A stretch of DNA of 64,000 nucleotides. It comes from Planosporangium spinosum. GTDB taxonomy: Bacteria > Actinomycetota > Actinomycetes > Mycobacteriales > Micromonosporaceae. The DNA lies in the NCBI RefSeq assembly GCF_049999945.1, contig NZ_JBLYUB010000004.1, forward strand, positions 124,001 through 188,000. The letters are read 5' to 3'. The first letter of the stretch is position 1, and every line of letters starts with the position of its first letter. Positions 10,230 through 17,911 of the stretch are shown in pieces. The notes below the pieces were generated by a model. The model ran no database searches, was not told the DNA's origin, and saw only the letters and a program-made list of their open reading frames with translations. Position numbers and translations under genes: made by a program.

Positions 10230-11197
10230 CTGCCACCGCAGGCGCCGGCGCGGTCGTCGCGCCGGCCCCGATCGAAGCCCAGCCGACGACGGCCGCTCAG
10301 CGGGTACGCCGCAAGCTCAATACCCGGACCGCGAGCGTCGTGTCGATCCTGATCGCGGTCCTGTGGACGATCCCGACCTTCGGGCTGTTCGTCTCCTCGT
10401 TCCGGCCGGAGACCGACATCAAGACGACCGGGTGGTGGACGTTCTTCAGCAATCCGCAGGTGACGCTGGAGAACTACCAGGAGGTTCTGTTCGGTACCTC
10501 GTCGTCGTCGGGCCAGCTCGCCAGCTACTTCGTCAACTCGCTGGTCATCACGATCCCGTCGGTGCTGTTCCCGATCGCGTTCGCGGCGTTCGCCTCGTAC
10601 GCGCTGTCCTGGATGCAGTTCCGTGGCCGGGACTGGCTGTACATCCTGATCTTCGCCCTGCAGATCGTGCCGCTGCAGATGGCTCTCGTCCCGCTGCTGA
10701 AACTGATCTCGACCGGGATCACGCTCGGCGGCGTCACCCTGCTGCCGGCTTGGGCGCCGCAGGGTACCGAGCGGTTCACGGCGGTGTGGCTGGCGCACAC
10801 CTGCTTCGCGCTGCCGTTTGCCATCTTCCTGCTGCACAACGCGATGTCGGGCCTGCCCCGGGAACTCATGGAGGCGGCCCGCGTCGACGGCGCCACGCAC
10901 GCGATGGTCTTCCGCCGGGTGGTCCTGCCGCTCATCATGCCGGCCATCGCGGCCCTGGCGATCTTCCAGTTCCTCTGGGTGTGGAACGACCTGCTCGTGG
11001 CGCTCATCTTCGCCGGTGGCAACGCCGAGTCCGCCCCGATGACCGTACGGCTGGCGCAGCTGGCCGGTACCCGCGGCAACGAGTGGCAGCGGCTGACGTC
11101 CGGGGCGTTCGTCTCGATCGTCATCCCCCTGATCGTGTTCCTGTCGCTGCAGCGCTACTTCGTCCGCGGGCTCCTGACCGGCAGCGTCAAGGGCTGA
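10226..11197 (+). CDS. Sugar ABC transporter permease (MalG/AglG type)
   Basis: A 323-residue second permease of the importer. About six membrane segments follow a 35-residue cytoplasmic N-terminus, and the EAA loop is EAARVDGATHAMVFRRVVLP. SPM-type features include FVSSFRPETDIKTTGWW and ALQIVPLQMALVPLLKL, usual for MalG-like carbohydrate permeases. The ATG overlaps the preceding stop (ATGA), which fixes the start despite a long open frame upstream. The LacI regulator starts 29 bases after the stop, so it may be co-transcribed and autoregulated with the operon. Confidence 0.92.
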   Translation: MTATAGAGAVVAPAPIEAQPTTAAQRVRRKLNTRTASVVSILIAVLWTIPTFGLFVSSFRPETDIKTTGWWTFFSNPQVTLENYQEVLFGTSSSSGQLASYFVNSLVITIPSVLFPIAFAAFASYALSWMQFRGRDWLYILIFALQIVPLQMALVPLLKLISTGITLGGVTLLPAWAPQGTERFTAVWLAHTCFALPFAIFLLHNAMSGLPRELMEAARVDGATHAMVFRRVVLPLIMPAIAALAIFQFLWVWNDLLVALIFAGGNAESAPMTVRLAQLAGTRGNEWQRLTSGAFVSIVIPLIVFLSLQRYFVRGLLTGSVKG

Positions 11198-11226
11198 TCC
11201 GCCCGCCGCGGCCGGGGGAGGCGGTC

Positions 11227-12276
11227 ATGGCCAAGATCGACGATGTGGCGCGGCTCGCCGGGGTGTCCACGGCCACGGTGTCGCGCGCCCTGCGCGGGCT
11301 TCCGGTGGTGAACCCGCAGACCCGCGACCGGGTGCTGTCCGCCGCGGCCGAACTCGGGTACGTCGCGTCACCGAGCGCGTCCCGGCTCGCCGGCGGTCGC
11401 AGCGGGTCGGTCGGCGTGGTCGTACCGCGGGTCACCCGGTGGTTCTTCGCGACCCTGGTCGACGCCGTCGAGGAGGTGCTGCGCGCCTCCGGCCACGACG
11501 TCCTGCTGTTCAACCTGTCCGGCCGGCAGGCCGCCGGGCGCCTGCTGCACGGCGGTGGCCTGGACAAGCGGGTCGACGCGTTGATCCTGGCGTGCGTACC
11601 GCGCACCGCCGCCGACGACGCGGTGCTCGACCGGCTGGGCATGCCGGTGGTCGTCATCGGCGGCCGCCGGCCGGGGTGGGGAAGCGTGTGCATCGACGAC
11701 GTGGCCGCCGCCCGTACCGCCACCGAACACCTCGTCGCGCTGGGGCATCGGCGGATCGCCCACCTGGCCGGCGACCCGTACGACGAGTTCGCGTCGACCG
11801 TCCACATCGACCGGCGGACCGGCTACCGGCAGGCGCTGGCCGCGGCGGGCCTGGCCTGCGACGAGGCGCTGGAGGTCGAGGTCGAGTTCACCGTGGACGG
11901 CGGCGCGGGCGGCATGGCCGAGTTGCTGCGGCGCGGCGACCCGCCGACCGCGGTCTTCGCCGCCTGCGACGAGATCGCGATGGGTGCGATGCGCACGCTC
12001 CGCGAGCGGGGCCTGAGGGTACCCGAGGACGTGAGCGTGATCGGGATCGACGACCACGACCTGTCCGCTGTCCTCGGCCTGACGACCGTGGCGCAGCCCG
12101 CGGCGGCGGAGGGGCGGCTCGCCGCGTCCATGCTGCTGGAGTCACTGACCGGCGGGGCGAACGTCCGGCCGCTCGACGTCGTGGTGCCGACCCGGCTGGT
12201 GCGGCGGGAAACCACCGGCCCGCCGAGGTCGGCGCCGGTGACGGTGCGCGCGCACGGGTCCCCGCGGCAGGCGTGA
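11227..12276 (+). CDS. LacI-family transcriptional regulator
   Basis: A 349-residue repressor. The N-terminal HTH MAKIDDVARLAGVSTATVSR and the hinge YVASPSASRLAGGRSG are classical, followed by a periplasmic-binding-protein-like effector domain (VGVVVPRVTRWFFATLVDA..., VIGIDDHDLSAVLGLTTV near the C-terminus). It most likely represses the importer through the palindrome at 7752-7767 and is released by the imported sugar or a derivative. GGGGGAGG precedes the ATG. It is the last gene of the transport run and overlaps the next reading frame by four bases (GTGA). Confidence 0.93.
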   Translation: MAKIDDVARLAGVSTATVSRALRGLPVVNPQTRDRVLSAAAELGYVASPSASRLAGGRSGSVGVVVPRVTRWFFATLVDAVEEVLRASGHDVLLFNLSGRQAAGRLLHGGGLDKRVDALILACVPRTAADDAVLDRLGMPVVVIGGRRPGWGSVCIDDVAAARTATEHLVALGHRRIAHLAGDPYDEFASTVHIDRRTGYRQALAAAGLACDEALEVEVEFTVDGGAGGMAELLRRGDPPTAVFAACDEIAMGAMRTLRERGLRVPEDVSVIGIDDHDLSAVLGLTTVAQPAAAEGRLAASMLLESLTGGANVRPLDVVVPTRLVRRETTGPPRSAPVTVRAHGSPRQA

Positions 12277-12611
12277 ACGTCGGGTACGAGGGGATGGTGG
12301 GTGCCGTGACCGTACGGGCCGATCTGTCCGATGACGGTTCGACCGTCGTCGCCGCCCCTGGTGACACCCTCGAGGTGGCACTGCCGGAGAACGCGTCGAC
12401 CGGGTACCGGTGGGCGTTCGAGCCGTCACCTGGTCTCGTCATCCTCGACGACCGGGTACTGCCGTCGTCGGACCAGCCGGGCGCCGGCGGTGAACGCGTC
12501 TTCGCCGTCCGCGTCGACGCCCCCGGGGAGGTACGGGCGCGGCTACGCCGTTCATGGGAGCCCCCGGAGAGCGCGGCGCGGTCGTACACCCTGCGGGTGC
12601 GTACCGACTGA
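12273..12611 (+). CDS. Chagasin-type cysteine protease inhibitor (peptidase inhibitor I42)
   Basis: A small protein of up to 112 residues with the three loops of the I42/chagasin family: ENASTGYRW (for NPTTG), DQPGAGGERVF (GxGG) and RRSWEP (RPW-like). The family inhibits papain-like cysteine proteases. Most bacterial chagasins are secreted, but no signal peptide is visible here, so the target is unclear. The GTG at 12273 overlaps the LacI stop; ATG 12294 and GTG 12306 are in-frame alternatives and the latter fits the domain start best. A linear link to the sugar operon is not obvious. Confidence 0.78.
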   Translation: MNVGYEGMVGAVTVRADLSDDGSTVVAAPGDTLEVALPENASTGYRWAFEPSPGLVILDDRVLPSSDQPGAGGERVFAVRVDAPGEVRARLRRSWEPPESAARSYTLRVRTD

Positions 12612-12634
12612 GCCCGGACGGGCGGGCCGGGCTC
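12610..12634. terminator. Hairpin between convergent chagasin and STAS genes
   Basis: GAGCCCG (12610-12616) pairs with CGGGCTC (12628-12634), starting in the chagasin stop codon, and a second CAGCTCAGCCCGG copy follows. Position between convergent genes supports bidirectional termination. Confidence 0.55.
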
Positions 12635-12687
12635 AGCTCAGCCCGGCAGGTTGCGGGTGATTCCAGCCGGCCGGGGGCCGTGCTGCG

Positions 12688-13008
12688 TCAAGCGGCCGTC
12701 GGATACGCCAGCAGCAGCGCACTGCGCAGCTGGGCAGCGTCCCGTACCGCCATCGCGTGGCCACCGGGCAGTCGCAGCTCAAGGCCGAAGCCGAGCTGGC
12801 CGGCCCGTACCGCCGCGGCGGCGAGCACGGCGACGGCCGAGTTGTCGATGGACGGGACCTCGACGAGGTCGACGACCACCGGGCGGGTGCCGGCGTCCAG
12901 TAGCTCTTGCAGCACGCGGTACAGCTCGGGAGCGACGGCGCCGTTGAGCGTCCAGTCGGTCCACACGAGTGCGGCGCCGTCGAGGCGGACAACGACGAAT
13001 GAGTTCAT
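12688..13008 (-). CDS. STAS-domain protein (anti-sigma factor antagonist-like)
   Basis: A 106-residue stand-alone STAS domain. The core VVVDLVEVPSIDNSAVAVLA contains a Ser in the place of the phosphorylated Ser of SpoIIAA-type antagonists (DNS for DSS), so partner switching with an anti-sigma kinase is plausible but unproven. No kinase or sigma gene is adjacent. The ATG at 13008 is preferred over GTG 13014, because AGGAGG is 9 bases from the former and only 3 from the latter. The gene is divergent from the HTH/Clp_N pair. Confidence 0.75.
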   Translation of the reverse strand: MNSFVVVRLDGAALVWTDWTLNGAVAPELYRVLQELLDAGTRPVVVDLVEVPSIDNSAVAVLAAAAVRAGQLGFGLELRLPGGHAMAVRDAAQLRSALLLAYPTAA

Positions 13009-13148
13009 TACCACCGGCCTCCTCGTGGACTGAGGTGTCCCGGCTCTACCCGCCGATGACGCACTGAAAACGTCCCGGCTTCATCGTTTGTGGTGAAATC
13101 CGCCGACCGGGCGTCTGCCCGGGTGCTGCCGGGTGTCTGCCGGGCGTC

Positions 13149-13297
13149 CCGGTGAGCCCTTCCGCTCCGGTGACCCCTTCCGTCCCGGTGAGCCCTTCCG
13201 CTCGGGGGATCGTCCCTGATGGACGGCGACGACCGGTGCCGCCCGTCGCGTCTACGGTTCTTTGGTCGCCATCGCGGGGTCTTTGGTCGCCATCGCG
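13149..13297. repeat. 18-bp and 21-bp direct repeats in the 13009-13306 gap
   Basis: Three contiguous 18-bp units (CCGGTGAGCCCTTCCGCT and variants) fill 13149-13202. Further on, TCTTTGGTCGCCATCGCG occurs twice at 13259 and 13280 with a 21-bp period. No ORF is convincing. The repeats lie between the divergent STAS and HTH genes, upstream of the double operator. Their role is unknown. Confidence 0.75.
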
Positions 13298-13306
13298 ATG
13301 CTGCCG

Positions 13307-13355
13307 GGTTGTCAACTTCGGTTGACAACCTTCGCCGTGTCAACGTAAGTTGACA
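13307..13355 (+). promoter_or_regulatory. Twin dyad operators overlapping a leaderless promoter
   Basis: Two copies of TGTCAAC-N4-GTTGACA lie with centres 28 bp apart. The first, 13307-13330, extends to perfect 10-bp arms (GGTTGTCAAC / GTTGACAACC); the second is 13338-13355. The right arm of the first is the -35 (TTGACA, 13322-13327). The second covers the -10 (TAAGTT, 13346-13351; spacer 18). Transcription would start at or next to the ATG at 13358, so the mRNA is leaderless. A repressor bound at both sites would block the promoter completely; the HTH protein encoded next is the likely binder. Confidence 0.85.
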
Positions 13356-13357
13356 GC

Positions 13358-13594
13358 ATGAGTGAGGTTACGGAGCTGGCCGCGGCGGCCGGCGGTGCGG
13401 ACGCCCGGACAGGGCTGCGCGCCGTGCTCGCCCTGCGGCGACTGGCGGAGAGCCTCGAAGTGCTCCAGGTCGCCAACGCCAGGCGGCAAGGCTGGTCCTG
13501 GCAGGAGATCGCTGACGCACTCGAGGTCAGCAAGCAGGCGGTGCACAAGAAGCACGCCGGCCGGGTGCCGGCGCGGGATTCCCGGGAGGCGTGA
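13358..13594 (+). CDS. Small helix-turn-helix DNA-binding protein
   Basis: A 78-residue basic protein. A helical N-terminal part (ARTGLRAVLALRRLAESLEV) precedes a clear HTH: GWSWQEIADALEVSKQAVHK. Proteins of this type are commonly encoded directly before Clp_N-domain genes in actinomycetes (recalled). It probably binds the twin TGTCAAC-N4-GTTGACA operators in front of its own gene and so controls both genes of the pair. The start has no leader or ribosome-binding site. Its stop overlaps the ATG of the Clp_N gene. Confidence 0.85.
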   Translation: MSEVTELAAAAGGADARTGLRAVLALRRLAESLEVLQVANARRQGWSWQEIADALEVSKQAVHKKHAGRVPARDSREA

Positions 13595-14178
13595 TGTTCG
13601 AGCGGTTCACGATGAACGCGCGGCAGGTTGTCGTCCTGTCGCAGCAGGCAGCCAGGGAGTTGCATCACCCCTTCATCGGTACCGAGCACCTGCTGCTGGC
13701 GCTGCTCGACAGCGGTTGTGGCGCCACCCATGTGATCCTTCGTGAGGCGGGCGTGACGCGCGAGCGGGTCCTCGCCGACATCAACCGGATGGTCCGCCCC
13801 GATGCTGTTCCGCTCGGTGAAGGCGACGCCGCCGCGCTGGAGGCGATCGGGATCGACCTGGAGGCCGTGCGGGCCAAGGTGGAGGAGCTGTTCGGGCCGG
13901 GGGCGTTGCAACCGACGCAGCCGGAGGGGCGACGGGGGTGGCTTCGTCGCAAGGTGATCGGTGATCACCGGCCGTTCAGCGTCCGGGCGAAGAAGGTGCT
14001 GGAGCTGTCTCTTCGGGAGGCGGTCGCGCTGCGCCACAACTTCATCGCACCCGAGCACATCCTGCTGGGCATCCTGCGGGAGAGCGGCGGCCTGGCGGCG
14101 AAGATCCTCGCCGAGGAGGGGCTCAACGTCACGGTCCTGCGCCGCCAGGCCATCGCGGCGCTCACCAAGGCCGCGTGA
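13594..14178 (+). CDS. Clp_N double-domain protein (ClpC N-domain-like)
   Basis: A 194-residue protein with two Clp_N repeats: MFERFTMNARQVVVLSQQA... PFIGTEHLLLALL (residues 1-50) and FSVRAKKVLELSLREA ... NFIAPEHILLGILRE (about 128-175). These modules bind substrates or adaptors in ClpC/ClpB, but no AAA+ domain is present, so it may act as a decoy, adaptor or regulator of Clp proteolysis (inference). The ATG at 13594 is favoured over GTG 13591 by its spacing from GGGAGG. It is co-expressed with the HTH protein through a 1-bp overlap. Confidence 0.87.
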   Translation: MFERFTMNARQVVVLSQQAARELHHPFIGTEHLLLALLDSGCGATHVILREAGVTRERVLADINRMVRPDAVPLGEGDAAALEAIGIDLEAVRAKVEELFGPGALQPTQPEGRRGWLRRKVIGDHRPFSVRAKKVLELSLREAVALRHNFIAPEHILLGILRESGGLAAKILAEEGLNVTVLRRQAIAALTKAA

Positions 14179-14210
14179 CTCAAGTCCTGCGGGATGCGTG
14201 TGGGCGCTCG

Positions 14211-14290
14211 CAAGATCCGGGCAATGTCGCACGTATTGCTGTTATCGGAGTCGGCGAAGCAGCAAAGAGTGCGACATTGTCCGGATCTTG
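14211..14290. repeat. 80-bp long-stem palindromic element
   Basis: 22-bp arms (14211-14232, starting CAAGATCCGG, and 14269-14290, ending CCGGATCTTG) pair with a single mismatch around a 36-bp centre that itself contains TTGCTG/CAGCAA. It lies between the convergent Clp_N and dprA genes, where it could terminate both. Its length and the AAGATC end shared with the element at 18902 suggest a dispersed repeat family rather than a simple terminator. Confidence 0.75.
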
Positions 14291-14325
14291 GTGGCGCGGA
14301 CGTATCCGCGCGCCGCGGTGCCTCG

Positions 14326-15522
14326 TCACGGCGGCTTCGGCGCCAGCCGGTACCCGTCGCCGTGCTCGACGACGAAGCCGGCAGCGACCAGCGCCGGTAA
14401 CGTCCGGCGGGCGTCCCGGCCACTCACGCCGGCCGCCGCGGCGATCTCCTCGGCGGTGCGCGCCCTGCGCGGCAGTACCGCGTCGAGCAGTTGGGCCGCG
14501 AGCGGCTCGAGCGTGTCATGTGGACGGTCGGGTCCGCGGGGTGTCGGCGCGAGGTCGTCACCGATGCGCCCGACCTCCTCGATCACTTCCTTGTGGTCGC
14601 TGACGAGTCTGGTGCCGACCTCACGCAGCTCCGCGTGGCAGCCGACGGACATGGCGCTGGTGACCGGGCCGGGTACGGCCATCGCCGCGCGGCCGAGCGC
14701 GCGGGCCCGACCGAGAGTCTGCCGAGCGCCGCTGCGGCCGGCCGCCTCGACCACCACGGTGCCCCGGGTGGCCGCGGCGATCACCCGGTTACGGATGAGG
14801 AAACGCAGCCGGTGCGGGGCGGACCCGAACGGCCACTCGCTGACCAGCAGCCCGGCCTCGGCGATCCGGTCGAAGAGGTTGGCGTGGCCGAGCGGGTACG
14901 GGCGGTCGACGCCGCAGGCCAGGACGGCCACGGTGAGCCCGCCCGCGGCGAGCGCGGCCCGGTGCGCCGCCGCGTCGATGCCGTACGCGCCGCCGGACAC
15001 CACGGTCCAGCCGCTCCCGGCGAGCCCATGCGCCATCTCGGTCGCCACGTAGGTGCCGTAGTTGCTGGCGGCACGCGCACCGACGACGGCCACCGACCGG
15101 TCGAGCGCCTCGTCGAGCGGTGTGTCGCCGCGTACCCACAGGCAGTGCGGCGGGTCGGTGTCGCGCTCCACCGCGCGGCCGTCGGCGGCGCGGCTGAGGT
15201 GGGCCAGGTTGTCGAGCTGAGCCGGCCACTCGTCATCTTCGGGGATGACCACTCGGGCGCCCAGTCGCTCGGCGCTGTCGAGCAGCCTCCGGGCCAGGTC
15301 GAGGGCGCTGGCGGTGTCGGCTCGGGGGTGGGCGTCCGCCGGGCCGGCCAGCCGCAACCGGGCCGCTTCGTGCAGCCGCTCCGAGACCGAGCCTCGAAGC
15401 AGCCGGTCGAGTCCTTCGGCCGGGCCGACCTGCCGGACCAGGAGGCCCAGTTCCCGGCTGCCCGGCTCCGCCAGGCAGCCGAGAGCCACCCGGGCCAGCC
15501 GCACGTCGTCGGTACCGCTCAC
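14326..15522 (-). CDS. dprA: DNA-processing protein DprA
   Basis: A 398-residue DprA/Smf protein that loads RecA on incoming single-stranded DNA. The Rossmann-like core shows SVAVVGARAASNYG, TVVSGGAYGIDAAAHRAAL and FLIRNRVIAA. A C-terminal winged helix (RTAEEIAAAAGVSGRDARRTL) completes the actinobacterial form. The GTG at 15522 overlaps the comM stop (GTGA) and has AAGGAG 7 bases upstream, which fixes the start against a longer open frame. Last gene of the minus-strand yraN-comM-dprA operon. It normally lies on the rnhB strand, so the orientation here is unusual. Confidence 0.93.
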   Translation of the reverse strand: MSGTDDVRLARVALGCLAEPGSRELGLLVRQVGPAEGLDRLLRGSVSERLHEAARLRLAGPADAHPRADTASALDLARRLLDSAERLGARVVIPEDDEWPAQLDNLAHLSRAADGRAVERDTDPPHCLWVRGDTPLDEALDRSVAVVGARAASNYGTYVATEMAHGLAGSGWTVVSGGAYGIDAAAHRAALAAGGLTVAVLACGVDRPYPLGHANLFDRIAEAGLLVSEWPFGSAPHRLRFLIRNRVIAAATRGTVVVEAAGRSGARQTLGRARALGRAAMAVPGPVTSAMSVGCHAELREVGTRLVSDHKEVIEEVGRIGDDLAPTPRGPDRPHDTLEPLAAQLLDAVLPRRARTAEEIAAAAGVSGRDARRTLPALVAAGFVVEHGDGYRLAPKPP

Positions 15523-17039
15523 CGGAGCGCTCCTTTCCGTAGCTCGAACGCCTCCGCCACGTCGCCGGCGCCGGGCCGGTCCCGGCCGTCGAGGTCGGCC
15601 ACCGACCAGGCGACCTTGATCACCCGGTCGTGGCCGCGAGCCGACAGCGTTCCCTGGTCGAGGGCTTTCGCCAGGACGGCGGTGGCCGGTCGGGGGAGTC
15701 GCCACCGGGGGTCGCGCAGCGCGGCACCGGTGACATCGGCGTTGCAGGTGGCGCCCATACCCCGCCAGCGGGCCGCCGCCGCGGCCCGGGCCCGCGCCAC
15801 CCGGGCTGCCACCACCGTCGAGGGCTCTCCGGCCGCGTGGTCGGTCAGGAGCGCCGCGGAGGCCACCGGCAGCAGGGTCACCTGCAGGTCGATGCGGTCG
15901 AGCAGCGGTCCGGACAGCCGTCCGAGGTAGCGCCGGCGTACCAGCGGGCTGCAGTCGCAGTGGCGGTCGCCTTCGGGGCTGGCGCAGGGGCACGGGTTCG
16001 CGGCGAGGACGAGTTGGACGCGGGCCGGGTACCGGGTCTCACCGCCGGAGCGGTGCAGCCGGACCTCGCCGTCCTCCAGCGGCTGCCGCAGCGCGTCCAG
16101 GACGCGGCGGTTGAACTCGGGGGCCTCGTCGAGGAACAGGACACCCCGGTGGGCGAGGCTCAACGACCCCGGCCGGGCCAGCCCCGAACCGCCGCCGACC
16201 AGCGCCGGCATCGTGGCGGTGTGGTGCGGTGCCTGGAACGGCGGCCGGCGGATCAGCGGGCTGCCGGCGGGCAGCGTACCGGCGATCGAGTGTACGGCGG
16301 TCACCTCCAGCGCGGCGTCGTCGTCGAGTGGCGGCAGGATCGTCGGCAGGCGTTGGGCCAGCATGGTCTTGCCGGCCCCGGGCGGGCCGAACAGGGCGAG
16401 ATGGTGGCCACCGGCGGCGGCCAGTTCGATCGCCCGCCGGCCCCGCTCCTGACCCAGAACGTCGGCGAGATCCGGGCCGGCCGGCGGTGCGGTCACGCTC
16501 ACCGACGGCGGTGGCCGCAGCGGTACGCCGTCGCGGGCGAAGTCGATGAGCGCCCGCAGCGAGTCGGCGGCCCGGACGGTCACACCGGGTACCAGGCTCG
16601 CCTCGGCGGCGTTGGCGACCGGGACGACGACCTGTTCCAGCCCCGAGCGGGCGGCGGCCAGCACGGCCGGCAGCACCCCGCGGACCGGGCGGACCGTGCC
16701 GTCGAGGCCCAGCTCGCCGAGCAGGGCCGCCCGGCGCAGCAGGTCGACCGGTACGGCCCCGGCGCCGGCGAGGACGGCCACCGCGACGGCAAGGTCGAAG
16801 CCGGAACCGTGCTTGGGCAGGTGGGCCGGGAGCAGGTTGACGGTGATCCGCCGCTGCGGCCAGGACTCACCAGAATTGATCACCGCTGAGCGGACCCGGT
16901 CGCGCGATTCGACCAGCGCGGCGTCCGGCAGGCCCGAGACCACCAGCGCGGGCAGGCCGGTCGCCAGGTGCGCCTCTACGACGACGGCCGCGCCGGTGAC
17001 GCCGAGCAGCGCCACCGAGTGGACCTTCGCGTACCCCAT
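15519..17039 (-). CDS. comM: YifB/ComM family Mg-chelatase-like AAA+ ATPase
   Basis: A 506-residue AAA+ helicase-like protein promoting branch migration during integration of transforming DNA. An N-terminal ChlI domain (MGYAKVHSVALLGVTG, LPKHGSGFDLAVAVAVL) is followed by Walker A GPPGAGKTMLA, Walker B GVLFLDEAPEF, the Zn-binding-like CPCASPEGDRHCDCS and a C-terminal Mg-chelatase module. The ATG at 17039 overlaps the yraN stop (TGATG). Together with dprA it forms a DNA-uptake processing operon. Confidence 0.94.
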   Translation of the reverse strand: MGYAKVHSVALLGVTGAAVVVEAHLATGLPALVVSGLPDAALVESRDRVRSAVINSGESWPQRRITVNLLPAHLPKHGSGFDLAVAVAVLAGAGAVPVDLLRRAALLGELGLDGTVRPVRGVLPAVLAAARSGLEQVVVPVANAAEASLVPGVTVRAADSLRALIDFARDGVPLRPPPSVSVTAPPAGPDLADVLGQERGRRAIELAAAGGHHLALFGPPGAGKTMLAQRLPTILPPLDDDAALEVTAVHSIAGTLPAGSPLIRRPPFQAPHHTATMPALVGGGSGLARPGSLSLAHRGVLFLDEAPEFNRRVLDALRQPLEDGEVRLHRSGGETRYPARVQLVLAANPCPCASPEGDRHCDCSPLVRRRYLGRLSGPLLDRIDLQVTLLPVASAALLTDHAAGEPSTVVAARVARARAAAAARWRGMGATCNADVTGAALRDPRWRLPRPATAVLAKALDQGTLSARGHDRVIKVAWSVADLDGRDRPGAGDVAEAFELRKGALR

Positions 17040-17398
17040 CAGAACGCCCCGCGTACGTGCTCGACGTGGGCCGCGCCGGCGGGCTGGGGGAGCACGCTCA
17101 CGACGTCGAAGCGCACGGTGTGCGGGCGCAGCCCGGCCTGGGCCAGCCACTGGGCGGCGAGCCGGCGCAACCGGCGTACCTTCGTCGCGTCGACCGCCTC
17201 CGCCGGGGTGCCGAACCGGTCGCTGCGACGGGTCTTCACTTCGCAGAAGACCAGGTCGGATCCGTCGCGGAGGATCAGGTCGATCTCGCCGGCACGGCAG
17301 CGCCAGTTGCGGTCCAGCACGACCATGCCCTGTTCGATCAGGTGCGCGCACGCCACCCGCTCGCCGTACGCGCCGACCGCGTCCTTTGCTTGCGTCAT
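17039..17398 (-). CDS. yraN: YraN family (UPF0102) endonuclease-like protein
   Basis: A 119-residue protein of the UPF0102 family with a restriction-endonuclease-like core: GEIDLILRDGSDLVFCEVKTR gives the D-ExK metal-binding pattern. The nuclease role is inferred from the fold only. The start MTQAKDAVGAYGERVA at 17398 matches the family N-terminus; the open frame continues upstream to 17587 without similarity. First gene of yraN-comM-dprA. Its usual upstream neighbours, rnhB and DUF2469, are 16.5 kb away on the other strand. Confidence 0.9.
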   Translation of the reverse strand: MTQAKDAVGAYGERVACAHLIEQGMVVLDRNWRCRAGEIDLILRDGSDLVFCEVKTRRSDRFGTPAEAVDATKVRRLRRLAAQWLAQAGLRPHTVRFDVVSVLPQPAGAAHVEHVRGAF

Positions 17399-17647
17399 GG
17401 CGTAGGACGATCGGCGCCCGGCGGGGCGGGGACAAGGCGACCATGATCGAGATGTGGACGGCGAGGGTGGCTGTGGACGGGGTCGCGCCGACGCTGGTGA
17501 TCTGCTACGCGCTACGGGTTCCCGCAGGTCGTGGTTACCGGTCCGCCGGGTGCCGGTCACCTCGGCCGCGGTTGGCGGAATGCTCATGGTCGACGCCCGA
17601 CGAGTGATCTCAATTGACGCTCATCGGGCCAGCCATGGTACGACGAA

Positions 17648-17911
17648 TCAGTCGCGCGCGACGACGATCGACCTCTTGCCCGGCTGGGTCACGATCAGCC
17701 GGGTTTCGGTAGCGGGCGCATGGCGCGTACCGTGTCCCGACTGCACCCTGTGTCTGCCCATCAGGTAAAGCTCGCTGGGCAGGATCTACCCGGTGTCCAG
17801 TTCGCTGTCATGGATCTGCTCGCTGATCGCATCAGCACGCCGCTCGTACAGCGGGCGCGGGTCCAGCGGGACCGTGATCGCAAAGGATCCGCGGTTCGGG
17901 CCGTCGAGTGC
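17648..17911 (-). pseudogene. Decayed GntR-type HTH gene
   Basis: Reading the minus strand downstream of the HTH gene and in the same frame gives VPLDPRPLYERRADAISEQI, then HDSELDTG, an in-frame TAG (17788-17786) and ILPSELYLMGRHR...TRLIVTQPGKRSIVVARD before the stop at 17648. This matches the winged-helix core of GntR regulators (PLY..IAD.I..QI.SGEL..G..LPSE..L...), including the RGLVVTQPGKG wing. The start codon is lost, the SRGTVRHA recognition helix has drifted and one stop interrupts it. It was probably once a small DNA-binding-domain-only regulator. The rest of 17399-17647 shows nothing. Confidence 0.6.

Noticed and set aside
17454..17768. 104-codon plus-strand frame between yraN and the GntR remnant
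   Set aside because: Composition is random-like with no ribosome-binding site or family match, and the better explanation for part of the region is the minus-strand GntR remnant.
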